Shown piece after piece: positions 8,866-16,947 of a stretch of 64,000 bases of DNA. Both the position numbers and the translations under genes were made by a program. Position 1 is the first letter of the stretch. Each line of letters begins with the position of its first letter. Origin of the DNA: Bacteroidales bacterium (GTDB taxonomy: Bacteria; Bacteroidota; Bacteroidia; Bacteroidales; UBA932); assembly GCA_017519185.1 (NCBI GenBank), contig JAFWSX010000023.1:62001-126000 (forward strand), in the 5' to 3' direction. Below the pieces are notes generated by a model. The model was not told where the DNA came from, made no database searches, and saw only the letters and a program-made list of their open reading frames with translations.

Positions 8866-9689
8866 CAGAGAGATTCTATCAGCTTTGTAAATAATACAGT
8901 CAGTTTGCCGGCGGCCTCAGCGGCAGCCTTGATGACTTCTTCGCCATCTATGAAATAGTCGGCAGCCGTGTCGTGTGGAGCGCTTGAAACCACTGACACT
9001 CCGAAAACACGGATGCCTGCGTGCCTGGCTACGATAACCTCCGGAACGGTCGACATCCCTACTGCGTCGGCGCCCATCCGCTTGAACCAGTCGTACTCGG
9101 CCTGCGTCTCGTAGGAAGGGCCGCTGGTGGCAAGATAGACACCCTTGCGGAGGGCAATGCCATTCTCTGCGGCAACCTTGAAAGCCTTTTCTATTAACTC
9201 AGGGTCATAGGCGTTCAGCATATCCGGAAAGCGTGGGCCGAAACTGTCGGCGTTGGGACCGACGAGGGGGTTCGGCAGCAGGTTGATATGGTCGGTAATG
9301 ACCATTATGTCGCCCACCTTGAATGCGCTGTTGATCCCGCCGGAGGCATTGCTGACAAATAGGCATTGCACTCCGAGAAGACGCATCACTCTCACCGGCA
9401 GGGTCACCTGCCCCATTTCATATCCTTCGTAGCAATGGAAACGGCCCTGCATCGCGCATACCATCTTCCCGCCAAGGCGGCCGGTTATCAGCCTGCCTTT
9501 GTGGCCGTCGGCCGAGCATTGCGAAAAACCGGGAATGTCGGAATATGGGATGACGGTCTTGTCCGAGATGATTTCGGCCAGGTCGCCGAGGCCGCTGCCG
9601 AGGATGATGCCTACGGAAAACTCTGCCCCGCCGGTCTTGCGGCGGATATAATCGGCGGCATTGCCGCATTGCAGCAGAGAATCTTCCAT
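8865..9689 (-). CDS. punA: Purine nucleoside phosphorylase, trimeric PNP/MTAP family
   Basis: 274 residues of the type II (trimeric) purine nucleoside phosphorylases, which split purine nucleosides with phosphate to base and ribose 1-phosphate. Visible motifs: GSGLGDLAE (phosphate loop), FVSNASGGIN, GPSYETQAE with the purine-binding Glu, and GADAVGMSTVPEVIVARH. The segment that in human PNP carries Asn243 (ITN) here reads VVSSAPHD, so the 6-oxopurine-selecting Asn is replaced by Ser. The stop overlaps the mtnA start as TGATG. A -7 box lies at 9714-9707. Confidence 0.92.
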   Translation of the reverse strand: MEDSLLQCGNAADYIRRKTGGAEFSVGIILGSGLGDLAEIISDKTVIPYSDIPGFSQCSADGHKGRLITGRLGGKMVCAMQGRFHCYEGYEMGQVTLPVRVMRLLGVQCLFVSNASGGINSAFKVGDIMVITDHINLLPNPLVGPNADSFGPRFPDMLNAYDPELIEKAFKVAAENGIALRKGVYLATSGPSYETQAEYDWFKRMGADAVGMSTVPEVIVARHAGIRVFGVSVVSSAPHDTAADYFIDGEEVIKAAAEAAGKLTVLFTKLIESL

Positions 9690-9706
9690 AGCCAGGTTTT
9701 AGTTTC

Positions 9707-9734
9707 CAAATGTACGAATTATTTATTAAATTTG
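9707..9734. promoter_or_regulatory. Divergent promoters of punA and the ATP-grasp gene
   Basis: TACATTTG on the minus strand (9714-9707) and TAAATTTG on the plus strand (9727-9734) both match the -7 consensus TAnnTTTG. Predicted leaders are about 12 nt for punA and about 15 nt for the gene at 9754. No good -33 element was seen for either. Confidence 0.5.
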
Positions 9735-9753
9735 AGAGATACAGAAAAGCACT

Positions 9754-10413
9754 ATGACCGAAACCAAAATAGATCCTCATTACCCTCCGGTAGACAAACG
9801 GATGATCAACGATGTGGTGCAGATAGCCAACCGCGGCTTTCTGTCACAGGTAGCGTCGAAAGTCCTTCTGGATGCCATCGGAATAACCCAGGCAAGGCAG
9901 TTCAGAGCCTACACGGTTGACGAAGCGCTATATGCCAGGATTGCCATCGGAGGCCCGGTGGCGATGAAAGGCGTCATCGACGGCGACAAGCAGGCCCTCG
10001 GAGCCATTGCCCTGAACGTAAATGACATAGGCACGCTGAAGATCGAGTTCGACCGCATAATGAACATCAAAGGCGTCTCTGCAGTAAGCATAGAGCCGAT
10101 GCTTGAAGGCGAAGAAGTGTATATCTACGCCACCCGCAAATATGTCGGCTGCTACGAGATTTCCTGCGGGCTGTGCGGCAAGTCTTCGCCGGTGAAGCGG
10201 GAAAGCCCGATTACTCCCCAGATTGCCTCGGAGATGGTCGAAGGCCTCGACACCGGAGTGAACAAATTCATATTTGCAGAAAACATAAGGAGAGTCAGCG
10301 CTTTGTGCGACGCGGCGCCGAGCATCCTGTCGGTGGAGATCAATCCCCTGATAGGCGACAGCCGCTCGATGAACGCGCTCAACGCACGCATCTCCATCGA
10401 CAATGACGACTGA
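9754..10413 (+). CDS. Stand-alone ATP-grasp domain resembling ADP-forming acyl-CoA synthetase beta part
   Basis: 219 residues. From about residue 63 it follows the order of the ATP-grasp domain of NDP-forming acyl-CoA synthetases: a GGPVAMKGVI strand with the conserved Lys, a GAIALNVND loop, then EPMLEGEEVYIYATRKYV, and near the C-terminus the SVEINPLIG motif. The CoA-binding and catalytic-His domains of the full enzyme (about 700 residues) are missing, the middle is shortened, and a Cys pair (CGLCGK) sits where the nucleotide-binding loop is expected. It could be a subunit, a regulator or a degenerate paralogue. A 55-codon membrane-protein gene follows after 2 nt. Confidence 0.6.
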   Translation: MTETKIDPHYPPVDKRMINDVVQIANRGFLSQVASKVLLDAIGITQARQFRAYTVDEALYARIAIGGPVAMKGVIDGDKQALGAIALNVNDIGTLKIEFDRIMNIKGVSAVSIEPMLEGEEVYIYATRKYVGCYEISCGLCGKSSPVKRESPITPQIASEMVEGLDTGVNKFIFAENIRRVSALCDAAPSILSVEINPLIGDSRSMNALNARISIDNDD

Positions 10414-10415
10414 CG

Positions 10416-10583
10416 ATGTTCAAGAAACTTAAAGACTGGTACGACAAGCAGAGCGACACGACCAAGGGTATGATATGGGTCGGTCTTGTCCTGATAGTTC
10501 TGATAGCCATCAGATGGAAGGCCATCGTCGCAGGCGTGATCAGAGGCTACAACTACTACACCCACGGCACCCTGCCGCAATAG
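10416..10583 (+). CDS. Single-span membrane miniprotein
   Basis: 55 residues starting MFKKLKDWYDKQSD, then one transmembrane helix (about residues 19-31, rich in Ile/Val/Leu), then a Tyr-rich tail ending in GTLPQ. The ATG lies 2 nt after the stop of the ATP-grasp gene, which argues for co-translation. No known family was recognised. Its stop codon at 10581-10583 directly abuts the last codon of the convergent methyltransferase gene, so there is no space between the two. Confidence 0.6.
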   Translation: MFKKLKDWYDKQSDTTKGMIWVGLVLIVLIAIRWKAIVAGVIRGYNYYTHGTLPQ

Positions 10584-11516
10584 CTAGATCTTTCTCGGAG
10601 CGGCGCCGTTCGTCACCTGCTTCAGCAGCCTGATGTGCTCCGGCGTAGTGCCGCAGCAGCCTCCGGCTATATTCACGATGACCGCATCGACCATCGCCTT
10701 CATATGTGCGGCGAACATCTCCGGCGTCTCGTCATATCCGCCGGCCGGGTTGGGCAGTCCGGCATTGGGATGCACGCTCACAAACACGTCAGCCGTCGCT
10801 GCAAGTTTTTCCACGAACGGGAACAGCAGTTCGGCTCCCATCGAGCAGTTAAGTCCAAACGAGAACAGTCCGTCATCCTTGATCTGGGCCCAGAGTTCTT
10901 CGATGCTCTCGCCGGAAAGCAGCCTGCCGAACGAGTCGGTGAGCGAAGCAGAGACCATTACCGGAATCTGCACGCCCTTCTCTTCCGACAGTTTCTTTAT
11001 GGCATTCAGGCCGCAGCGGATATTCAGCGAGTCGACCATAGTCTCCAGAAGGAGCACGTCTGCCCCACCCTCCACCAGACCGCGGGCCTGGTCGTAGTAT
11101 GCATTTTCGAAATCCTCGGGAGTCACCGGATCGTCCATCAGCGGAGCGAGCGTGGCGCTCTTGGACGTAGGTCCCATAGAGCCGACCACGAAACGGGGAC
11201 GCTCGGGAGTAAGGGCAGTATACTTGTCTGCGGCTTCGCGGGCTATCCTTGCTGCTGCAAGTGATATTGCATAGGCGTCCGCAGCCCTGTCGTATCCCTC
11301 AAGGCTGATTGCGTTGGCGCTGAAGGAATCGGTCTCGACGAAGTCAGAGCCGGCTTCGAGATAGCGCTCGTGAATCTCCCTTACGACTTCGGGATGGTCA
11401 AGGCAAGCCAGGTCGGGGCAGCCTGTGATGCCCGCGAGCTGCAGCTGGGTTCCCAGCCCGCCGTCGAGCAGCATTATCCTTTCGGAGAGGATTTGTCGGA
11501 TGGTCTCAGTGTTCAT
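10584..11516 (-). CDS. Homocysteine S-methyltransferase domain protein, MetH N-terminal type
   Basis: 310 residues forming one homocysteine-binding barrel. MLLDGGLGTQLQLAG opens the domain; the zinc-binding cysteines lie in FGLNCSMG and GGCCGTTPEH. It resembles the N-terminal module of cobalamin-dependent methionine synthase, but the pterin, B12 and reactivation domains are absent and do not follow. It may work with a separate B12/pterin protein or use a methyl donor such as S-methylmethionine. The start was placed at the ATG at 11516; the longer frame from 11546 would add ten residues that do not look like the family. Confidence 0.8.
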   Translation of the reverse strand: MNTETIRQILSERIMLLDGGLGTQLQLAGITGCPDLACLDHPEVVREIHERYLEAGSDFVETDSFSANAISLEGYDRAADAYAISLAAARIAREAADKYTALTPERPRFVVGSMGPTSKSATLAPLMDDPVTPEDFENAYYDQARGLVEGGADVLLLETMVDSLNIRCGLNAIKKLSEEKGVQIPVMVSASLTDSFGRLLSGESIEELWAQIKDDGLFSFGLNCSMGAELLFPFVEKLAATADVFVSVHPNAGLPNPAGGYDETPEMFAAHMKAMVDAVIVNIAGGCCGTTPEHIRLLKQVTNGAAPRKI

Positions 11517-11564
11517 ATTGTCAGTTTGAGACCTCAAAGTTATCAATATTTAACGCAAAAAGAC

Positions 11565-11572
11565 TACTTTTG
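11565..11572 (+). promoter_or_regulatory. -7 box of asnA
   Basis: TACTTTTG matches TAnnTTTG and lies 21 nt before the asnA ATG at 11594. It overlaps the earlier in-frame ATG at 11570, which therefore cannot be the start if this promoter is used. No clear -33 element is seen. Confidence 0.5.
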
Positions 11573-11593
11573 GAAGTCAAAAGGATTTCAGCA

Positions 11594-12634
11594 ATGAGCA
11601 AACTCACCATTCCCGCAAACTACAGCGCACTGATGGACCCCAGCCAGACCGAGCTCGGCATCAAGTTCATCAAGGATTTCTTCCAGCAGTCACTGGCTTC
11701 CGCACTCAGGCTCCGCCGCGTCACCGCTCCGCTTTTCGTGCTCAGCGGCACCGGCATCAACGACGACCTTTCCGGAACCGAGAGACCCGTGCGCTTCGCA
11801 ATCAAGGATATGGGTGACGCCAAGGCCGAGATCGTGCACTCCCTCGCAAAGTGGAAAAGGATGACACTCGCCGACTACGCCGTGCAGCGCGGCTTCGGCA
11901 TCTACACCGATATGAACGCCATCCGAGCCGACGAGGAGCTTGACAACCTCCACTCTATGTACGTCGACCAGTGGGACTGGGAAGCCGTCATCGGCCCCGA
12001 GGACCGCAGCGTCGACTATCTGAAGCAGGTGGTCACCCGCATCTACAACGCCGTCCTGCAGACCGAATATATGGTGTGTGAGCGCTTCCCCGCCATCAGC
12101 CCCATCCTTCCCAGGGAGATTACCTTCATCCACTCCGAGGAGCTGCGCAGGCTCTATCCCGACAAGGAGCCGAAGGAGCGTGAGAACATCATCACCAGGA
12201 AATACGGTGCCGTGTTCATCATCGGAATCGGAGGCAAACTGGGAGACGGCAAGCCCCACGACCTCAGGGCGCCAGACTACGACGACTGGTCGACTGTCGA
12301 CCCGCAGACAGGCCTGGCAGGCCTCAACGGCGACATCATGCTCTGGAATCCTGTCCTTGAGACTGCTTTCGAGCTTTCATCTATGGGAATAAGGGTTGAC
12401 ACCGAGGCTATGAAGCGGCAGCTCGAGCTGTCAGGCCAGCAGCAGCGCAGCGAACTCTATTTCCACCGCCGCCTTCTCGGCGGAGAACTTCCCCTCAGCA
12501 TCGGCGGAGGTATCGGACAGTCACGCCTCTGTATGTTTATGCTCCGCAAGGGCCATATCGGAGAGATCCAGGCAAGCATCTGGCCCGACGATATGCGCCG
12601 CGAGTGCCGCAAGCACGGAATGGCGCTGATCTGA
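11594..12634 (+). CDS. asnA: Aspartate--ammonia ligase (asparagine synthetase A)
   Basis: 346 residues. AsnA makes asparagine from aspartate, ATP and ammonia, using a fold related to class II tRNA synthetases. Family marks include AVQRGFGIYTDMNAIR, YVDQWDWE, and SIGGGIGQSRLCMF near the C-terminus. It is slightly longer than E. coli AsnA (330 residues). The ATG at 11594 (MSKLTIPANYS) was chosen over the one at 11570, which lies within the -7 box. A bidirectional terminator separates it from convergent pckA. Confidence 0.96.
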   Translation: MSKLTIPANYSALMDPSQTELGIKFIKDFFQQSLASALRLRRVTAPLFVLSGTGINDDLSGTERPVRFAIKDMGDAKAEIVHSLAKWKRMTLADYAVQRGFGIYTDMNAIRADEELDNLHSMYVDQWDWEAVIGPEDRSVDYLKQVVTRIYNAVLQTEYMVCERFPAISPILPREITFIHSEELRRLYPDKEPKERENIITRKYGAVFIIGIGGKLGDGKPHDLRAPDYDDWSTVDPQTGLAGLNGDIMLWNPVLETAFELSSMGIRVDTEAMKRQLELSGQQQRSELYFHRRLLGGELPLSIGGGIGQSRLCMFMLRKGHIGEIQASIWPDDMRRECRKHGMALI

Positions 12635-12648
12635 GCAGCGTATGGAAA

Positions 12649-12684
12649 TAAAAAACGCCGTCCGGACCGGACGGCGTTTTTTGT
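12649..12684. terminator. Bidirectional terminator between asnA and pckA
   Basis: A near-perfect GC-rich palindrome, AACGCCGTCCGG paired with CCGGACGGCGTT, has an A-run on its left and a T-run on its right. It can end transcription of both convergent genes. Confidence 0.85.
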
Positions 12685-12701
12685 TGGCTCAGTTCTGATG
12701 A

Positions 12702-14315
12702 TTAGAGCTGGGGACCTGCTGCTACGAGAGCCTTGCCGGCTTCGTTGCCTTCATACTTCTTGAAGTTCTTGATGAAGCGCTCTGCGAGGTCGCGGGCCTT
12801 TGCATCCCACTCAGCGCGATTCTGGTAAGTGTCGCGAGGATCGAGGATACCCCAGGCAACGCCGTCGAGCTGAGTCGGCACTTCGAGGTTGAAGTAAGGG
12901 ATCTTCTTGGTAGGAGCGTTCAGGATAGCGCCGCCGAGGATGGCGTCGATGATACCGCGGGTGTCGCGGATAGAGATACGCTTGCCGGTACCGTTCCAGC
13001 CAGTGTTCACGAGGTATGCCTTGGCACCGCTCTGCTCCATCCTCTTCACGAGTTCCTCAGCATATTTGGTAGGATGCAGCTCCAGGAATGCCTGGCCGAA
13101 GCAAGCTGAGAAGGTCGGAGTAGGCTCGGTGATTCCGCGCTCGGTACCTGCGAGTTTAGCGGTGAAACCTGAGAGGAAGTAGTACTTGGTCTGCTCGGGA
13201 GTCAGGATAGAAACCGGAGGAAGAACGCCGAATGCATCGGCTGACAGGAAGATGACGCTCTTGGCTGCGGGACCTGAAGAGATCGGGCGAACGTTCTTCA
13301 CGATGTTGGTGATGTGCTCGATAGGATAGCTTACGCGGGTGTTCTCGGTAACGCTCTTGTCCTTGAAATCGATCTTGCCTTCTGCGTCAACGGTAACGTT
13401 CTCGAGGAGGGCGTCGCGTTTGATGGCGTTGTAGATATCGGGCTCAGACTCTTTGTCGAGGTTGATGACTTTGGCGTAGCAGCCGCCTTCGAAGTTGAAG
13501 ACGCCGTTGTCGTCCCAGCCGTGCTCGTCGTCACCGATGAGGAGACGTTTCGGGTCGGTTGAAAGGGTGGTCTTGCCGGTGCCTGACAGGCCGAAGAAGA
13601 TGGCGGTGTTCTCGCCCTTCATATCGGTGTTGGCTGAGCAGTGCATTGCAGCGATGCCCTTCAGAGGGAGGTAGTAGTTCATCATTGAGAACATACCCTT
13701 CTTCATCTCGCCGCCATACCAGGTGTTGAGGATAACCTGCTCGCGTGAAGTGGTGTTGAATGCAACGCAGGTTGAAGAGTTCAGACCGAGCTCCTTGAAG
13801 TTGGGAACTTCTGCCTTTGAAGCGGTGTAAACCACGAAATCAGGCTCGAAAGATGCTTCTTCCTCAGCAGTGGGTTTGATGAACATGTTGCGTACGAAGT
13901 GTGCCTGCCAAGCAACTTCCATAAAGAAACGTACAGCCATGCGGGTATCCTTGTTAGCGCCGCAGAAAGCGTCGACTACATAAAGGTCCTTGCCTGAGAG
14001 CTCGTCAAGTGCCAGGGCTTTAACCTTGCCCCAAACTTCCTCGCTCATCGGGTGGTTGTCGTTCTTGTATTCATCAGTAGTCCACCATACGGTATCCTTT
14101 GACTGGGGATCCATAACGATGTATTTGTCTTTAGGAGAACGTCCGGTGTAGACTCCGGTCATTACGTTAACTGCTCCGAGTTCGGTGAGGACACCTTTGT
14201 CGAAACCAGTAAGAGAGGGATCCATCTCATCTTTGAATAACTCCTCGTATGAAGGATTGTAATGAACTTTACCGGCGTTTTTGATACCGTACTTTGAGAA
14301 ATCGATCTTTGCCAT
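12702..14315 (-). CDS. pckA: Phosphoenolpyruvate carboxykinase (ATP)
   Basis: 537 residues. It interconverts oxaloacetate and phosphoenolpyruvate with ATP/ADP; in fermenting Bacteroidales it often runs in the carboxylating direction towards succinate. The substrate loop [15 protein letters not shown], the phosphate loop [15 protein letters not shown] and the second kinase motif [18 protein letters not shown] are intact. Third codon positions contain more T than in neighbouring genes, consistent with high expression. A -7 box (TACTTTTG) lies at 14377-14370, giving a leader of roughly 50 nt. Confidence 0.98.
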   Translation of the reverse strand: MAKIDFSKYGIKNAGKVHYNPSYEELFKDEMDPSLTGFDKGVLTELGAVNVMTGVYTGRSPKDKYIVMDPQSKDTVWWTTDEYKNDNHPMSEEVWGKVKALALDELSGKDLYVVDAFCGANKDTRMAVRFFMEVAWQAHFVRNMFIKPTAEEEASFEPDFVVYTASKAEVPNFKELGLNSSTCVAFNTTSREQVILNTWYGGEMKKGMFSMMNYYLPLKGIAAMHCSANTDMKGENTAIFFGLSGTGKTTLSTDPKRLLIGDDEHGWDDNGVFNFEGGCYAKVINLDKESEPDIYNAIKRDALLENVTVDAEGKIDFKDKSVTENTRVSYPIEHITNIVKNVRPISSGPAAKSVIFLSADAFGVLPPVSILTPEQTKYYFLSGFTAKLAGTERGITEPTPTFSACFGQAFLELHPTKYAEELVKRMEQSGAKAYLVNTGWNGTGKRISIRDTRGIIDAILGGAILNAPTKKIPYFNLEVPTQLDGVAWGILDPRDTYQNRAEWDAKARDLAERFIKNFKKYEGNEAGKALVAAGPQL

Positions 14316-14369
14316 AATTTTATTAAAAATATATTAATTGATTTTGAATAATGCCTTTTTGGTCAATTG

Positions 14370-14377
14370 CAAAAGTA
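14370..14377 (-). promoter_or_regulatory. -7 box of pckA
   Basis: The minus strand reads TACTTTTG, a full TAnnTTTG match 55 nt before the pckA ATG. No -33 partner at the usual spacing is obvious. Confidence 0.45.
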
Positions 14378-14431
14378 ATATTTTATTTTTGAAAAATCGA
14401 GCTGAAACAAGCAAAAACCGAGCCTGTTTGC

Positions 14432-14439
14432 TAACTTTG
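14432..14439 (+). promoter_or_regulatory. -7 box of recQ, predicting a near-leaderless mRNA
   Basis: TAACTTTG matches the consensus and ends only 7 nt before the recQ ATG at 14447, so the 5' leader would be a few bases at most. Confidence 0.5.
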
Positions 14440-14446
14440 TAGAGAT

Positions 14447-16093
14447 ATGGAAGCGACTCTCAAGAAATACTGGGGATATGACTCTTTCCGGCCGATGCAG
14501 AAGGAGATAATTTCGTCTGCGCTGGAGGGGAAAGACACCCTCGCCATCCTCCCTACCGGAGGAGGAAAGTCGATCTGCTTCCAGGTTCCGGCGATGATGC
14601 GCGACGGGATATGCATAGTCGTGAGCCCGCTCATCTCCCTGATGAAAGACCAGGTGGAAAATCTGTGCGCACGCGGCATCAAGGCCCTGGCCGTATATTC
14701 GGGAATGAGCTTCCGCGACATCGACATCGCCCTGGACAATGCTGTCTACGGAGGCTACAAGTTCCTGTACGTCTCCCCCGAGAGACTCCGGACCGAAATC
14801 TTCCGCGTGAGGGTGGCCAAGATGAAGGTGTGCTTCCTGGCCATCGACGAGGCGCACTGCATCTCGCAGTGGGGCTACGACTTCCGCCCCGACTATCTCA
14901 AGATCAAGGACCTTCGCGCCATCCTGCCGGATGTTCCGGTAATCGCCCTTACTGCCACTGCCACCCGCTTCGTGGCAGAGGACATAATGAAGCAGCTCGG
15001 CTTCGCAGAAAGCAATATGCTGGTCTCCGGCTTCGAGAGGCCGAATCTGAAATATGTCATTAGGGAGTCGGAAAACAAGCTTGGGCAGCTGCTCAAGCTG
15101 TGCAACGGCGTTGAGGGCAGCGGCATTGTGTATGTCGCCCGACGCAAGAGCGCAGAGGATGTCGCAGCCTTCCTGCAGAGCCAGGGAGTCGACGCCGCAG
15201 CATATCACGCCGGGATGAACGGCAAGGTGCGCGCCGACATCCAGCAGGAATGGAAGTCCGGAGCGAAGAGGGTAATTGTAGCCACAAATGCTTTCGGTAT
15301 GGGAATCGACAAGGGGGATGTGCGCTTTGTCTGCCACTACGAAATACCGGCTTCTCCGGAGGCTTATTTCCAGGAAGCCGGCAGGGCGGGCCGCGACGGC
15401 AAGCAGTCCTATGCCCTGCTGCTTTGGAACGAGAATGACCTGAGCCGCCTGAAGAAAACCGCCACGGCAGCCTATCCTCCCCTGGACTATATAAAGGATG
15501 TTTACCAGAAGGTCTTCGCATATCTGGGCATCCCTTACGAGGAAGGCGCAATGAGCAGCCGAAAGTTCAACCTCGAGGATTTCTGCCGCAAGTTCAAGCT
15601 GTTCAGCTCGAGTGCATACTATGCTATCAAATACATCGAAATGTCGGGCTACTGGTCTCTCACCGAAGAAATCGACATTGCTTCGCGCATTAATATGCTG
15701 GTGGACAGAGAAAGCCTTTATTCGCAGCAGCTGGGGCAGGATCTGGACAATCTGCTGAGCGTGATAATGAGGATGTATCCCGGTCTCTTCGGCGGATTTG
15801 TCACCATAGACGAGGAGAAGATTGCCGCCAGCGGCCACTATTCGGTGCTGGCTGTCGAGGCCAAGCTCAAGAGGCTGGAAGCCAGGCGTGTCCTGAAGTA
15901 TGTCCCCAAGGTAAAATCGCCCATCCTGAACATTGTCAACGAGCGGCTCTACGACAAGAACCTCCATCTGCCGAAGGATGAATATCAGGCTCGCGTGGAG
16001 CGCAATATGGCCCGCGTCGAGGCTATGGAGGAATATGTACGCACGGCTGCTGACGCCCCTGAGAAATTCCTGATAAAGTATTTTGGAGTGTAA
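14447..16093 (+). CDS. recQ: RecQ-family ATP-dependent DNA helicase, short form
   Basis: 548 residues, shorter than E. coli RecQ (about 610). The helicase core is complete: PTGGGKSICFQVPA (motif I), LAIDEAHCISQWGYDFRPDY (motif II with the RecQ aromatic loop), ATNAFGMGIDKGDVRFV (motif V) and QEAGRAGRDG (motif VI). After the core there is a winged-helix-like region, but the four zinc-binding cysteines of the RecQ-Ct domain and an HRDC domain are not visible, and the protein ends at KFLIKYFGV. It is therefore a zinc-less paralogue type. nnrD follows with its ATG 2 nt after the stop. Confidence 0.88.
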   Translation: MEATLKKYWGYDSFRPMQKEIISSALEGKDTLAILPTGGGKSICFQVPAMMRDGICIVVSPLISLMKDQVENLCARGIKALAVYSGMSFRDIDIALDNAVYGGYKFLYVSPERLRTEIFRVRVAKMKVCFLAIDEAHCISQWGYDFRPDYLKIKDLRAILPDVPVIALTATATRFVAEDIMKQLGFAESNMLVSGFERPNLKYVIRESENKLGQLLKLCNGVEGSGIVYVARRKSAEDVAAFLQSQGVDAAAYHAGMNGKVRADIQQEWKSGAKRVIVATNAFGMGIDKGDVRFVCHYEIPASPEAYFQEAGRAGRDGKQSYALLLWNENDLSRLKKTATAAYPPLDYIKDVYQKVFAYLGIPYEEGAMSSRKFNLEDFCRKFKLFSSSAYYAIKYIEMSGYWSLTEEIDIASRINMLVDRESLYSQQLGQDLDNLLSVIMRMYPGLFGGFVTIDEEKIAASGHYSVLAVEAKLKRLEARRVLKYVPKVKSPILNIVNERLYDKNLHLPKDEYQARVERNMARVEAMEEYVRTAADAPEKFLIKYFGV

Positions 16094-16094
16094 T

Positions 16095-16943
16095 ATGAAT
16101 GATACAATAGACTTGAAAATGCTTTCTGCTCTCGTGAAGTGGCGCGAGGACGACAGCCACAAGGGAGACTACGGCCATCTGCTGATCGTGGCGGGGTGTG
16201 AGCGTATGCCCGGGGCGGCAGTGCTTGCAACCGGTGCGGCCCTAAAGTCGGGATGCGGCCTTGTGTCATTGCATTCCACCTCCAGGGCGCTTCAGGCTGT
16301 GGTAAACAACTATCCTTCCGCGATGCTGTCGGAAAATCCGGGGAATTATTTCAGCGTCATACCCGATCTTGACAGCAGAACATTCTCTGCAATTGCAGTA
16401 GGCCCAGGGCTGGGCAAAGAGCCTGAAACTCGGAAAGCACTGGTGGAACTGCTCAAGAAGGCAAGGGAAAAGGAAATTCCGGCAGTCCTGGATGCGGACG
16501 CCCTGAACATCCTCTCTGAAACAGACGGATGGCAGGAGCTGGTGCCGGCAGGTTCCATACTCACTCCTCATCTCGGAGAGCTGAAGAGGCTGATGCCCGA
16601 CGGCATCAGTGACGAAGCCATAAGCAGATTGTGCGGACATACCGGATGTGTGCTTGTCCGAAAAGGATACCGCACAAAAGTATTCACTCCATCGGGAGAA
16701 TGCCTTGTCAACACGACAGGCACCCCGGGAATGGCAAAAGGCGGAAGCGGCGATGTGCTGACCGGACTGACAGGCGGGCTGCTCGCAAGAGGCTACTCCC
16801 CTGCCGACGCAGCTGCCATAGGAGTCTGGATCCACGGCTGCGCAGGAGACTTCCTCACAGAAAGATTCACTGCGGAAGCCTACAGCAGCAGGGATCTCAT
16901 AGATTACCTTTGGAAAGGTTTCGAGCTTTTGTATAAAGGCTGA
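16095..16943 (+). CDS. nnrD: ADP/ATP-dependent NAD(P)H-hydrate dehydratase
   Basis: 282 residues of the C-terminal (dehydratase) domain type of YjeF. It repairs hydrated NAD(P)H. The nucleotide and magnesium site GGSGDVLTGLTGGLLARG and the earlier PGLGKE motif are present. The NnrE epimerase domain fused to it in many bacteria is absent, so the epimerase must lie elsewhere or be missing. The start was set at the ATG at 16095; the longer frame begins with TTG at 16083. The convergent barrel gene ends 4 bp away. Confidence 0.9.
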   Translation: MNDTIDLKMLSALVKWREDDSHKGDYGHLLIVAGCERMPGAAVLATGAALKSGCGLVSLHSTSRALQAVVNNYPSAMLSENPGNYFSVIPDLDSRTFSAIAVGPGLGKEPETRKALVELLKKAREKEIPAVLDADALNILSETDGWQELVPAGSILTPHLGELKRLMPDGISDEAISRLCGHTGCVLVRKGYRTKVFTPSGECLVNTTGTPGMAKGGSGDVLTGLTGGLLARGYSPADAAAIGVWIHGCAGDFLTERFTAEAYSSRDLIDYLWKGFELLYKG

Positions 16944-16947
16944 CGGA

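Noticed and set aside
14363-16162. A 599-codon open frame antisense to recQ
   Set aside because: It mirrors recQ in a GC-rich codon pattern, has no domain marks, and recQ itself has all helicase motifs. The same holds for the long antisense frames over valS (3317-4603), thrS (26271-27689), the nucleotidase gene (20496-21869) and tatC (827-1675).
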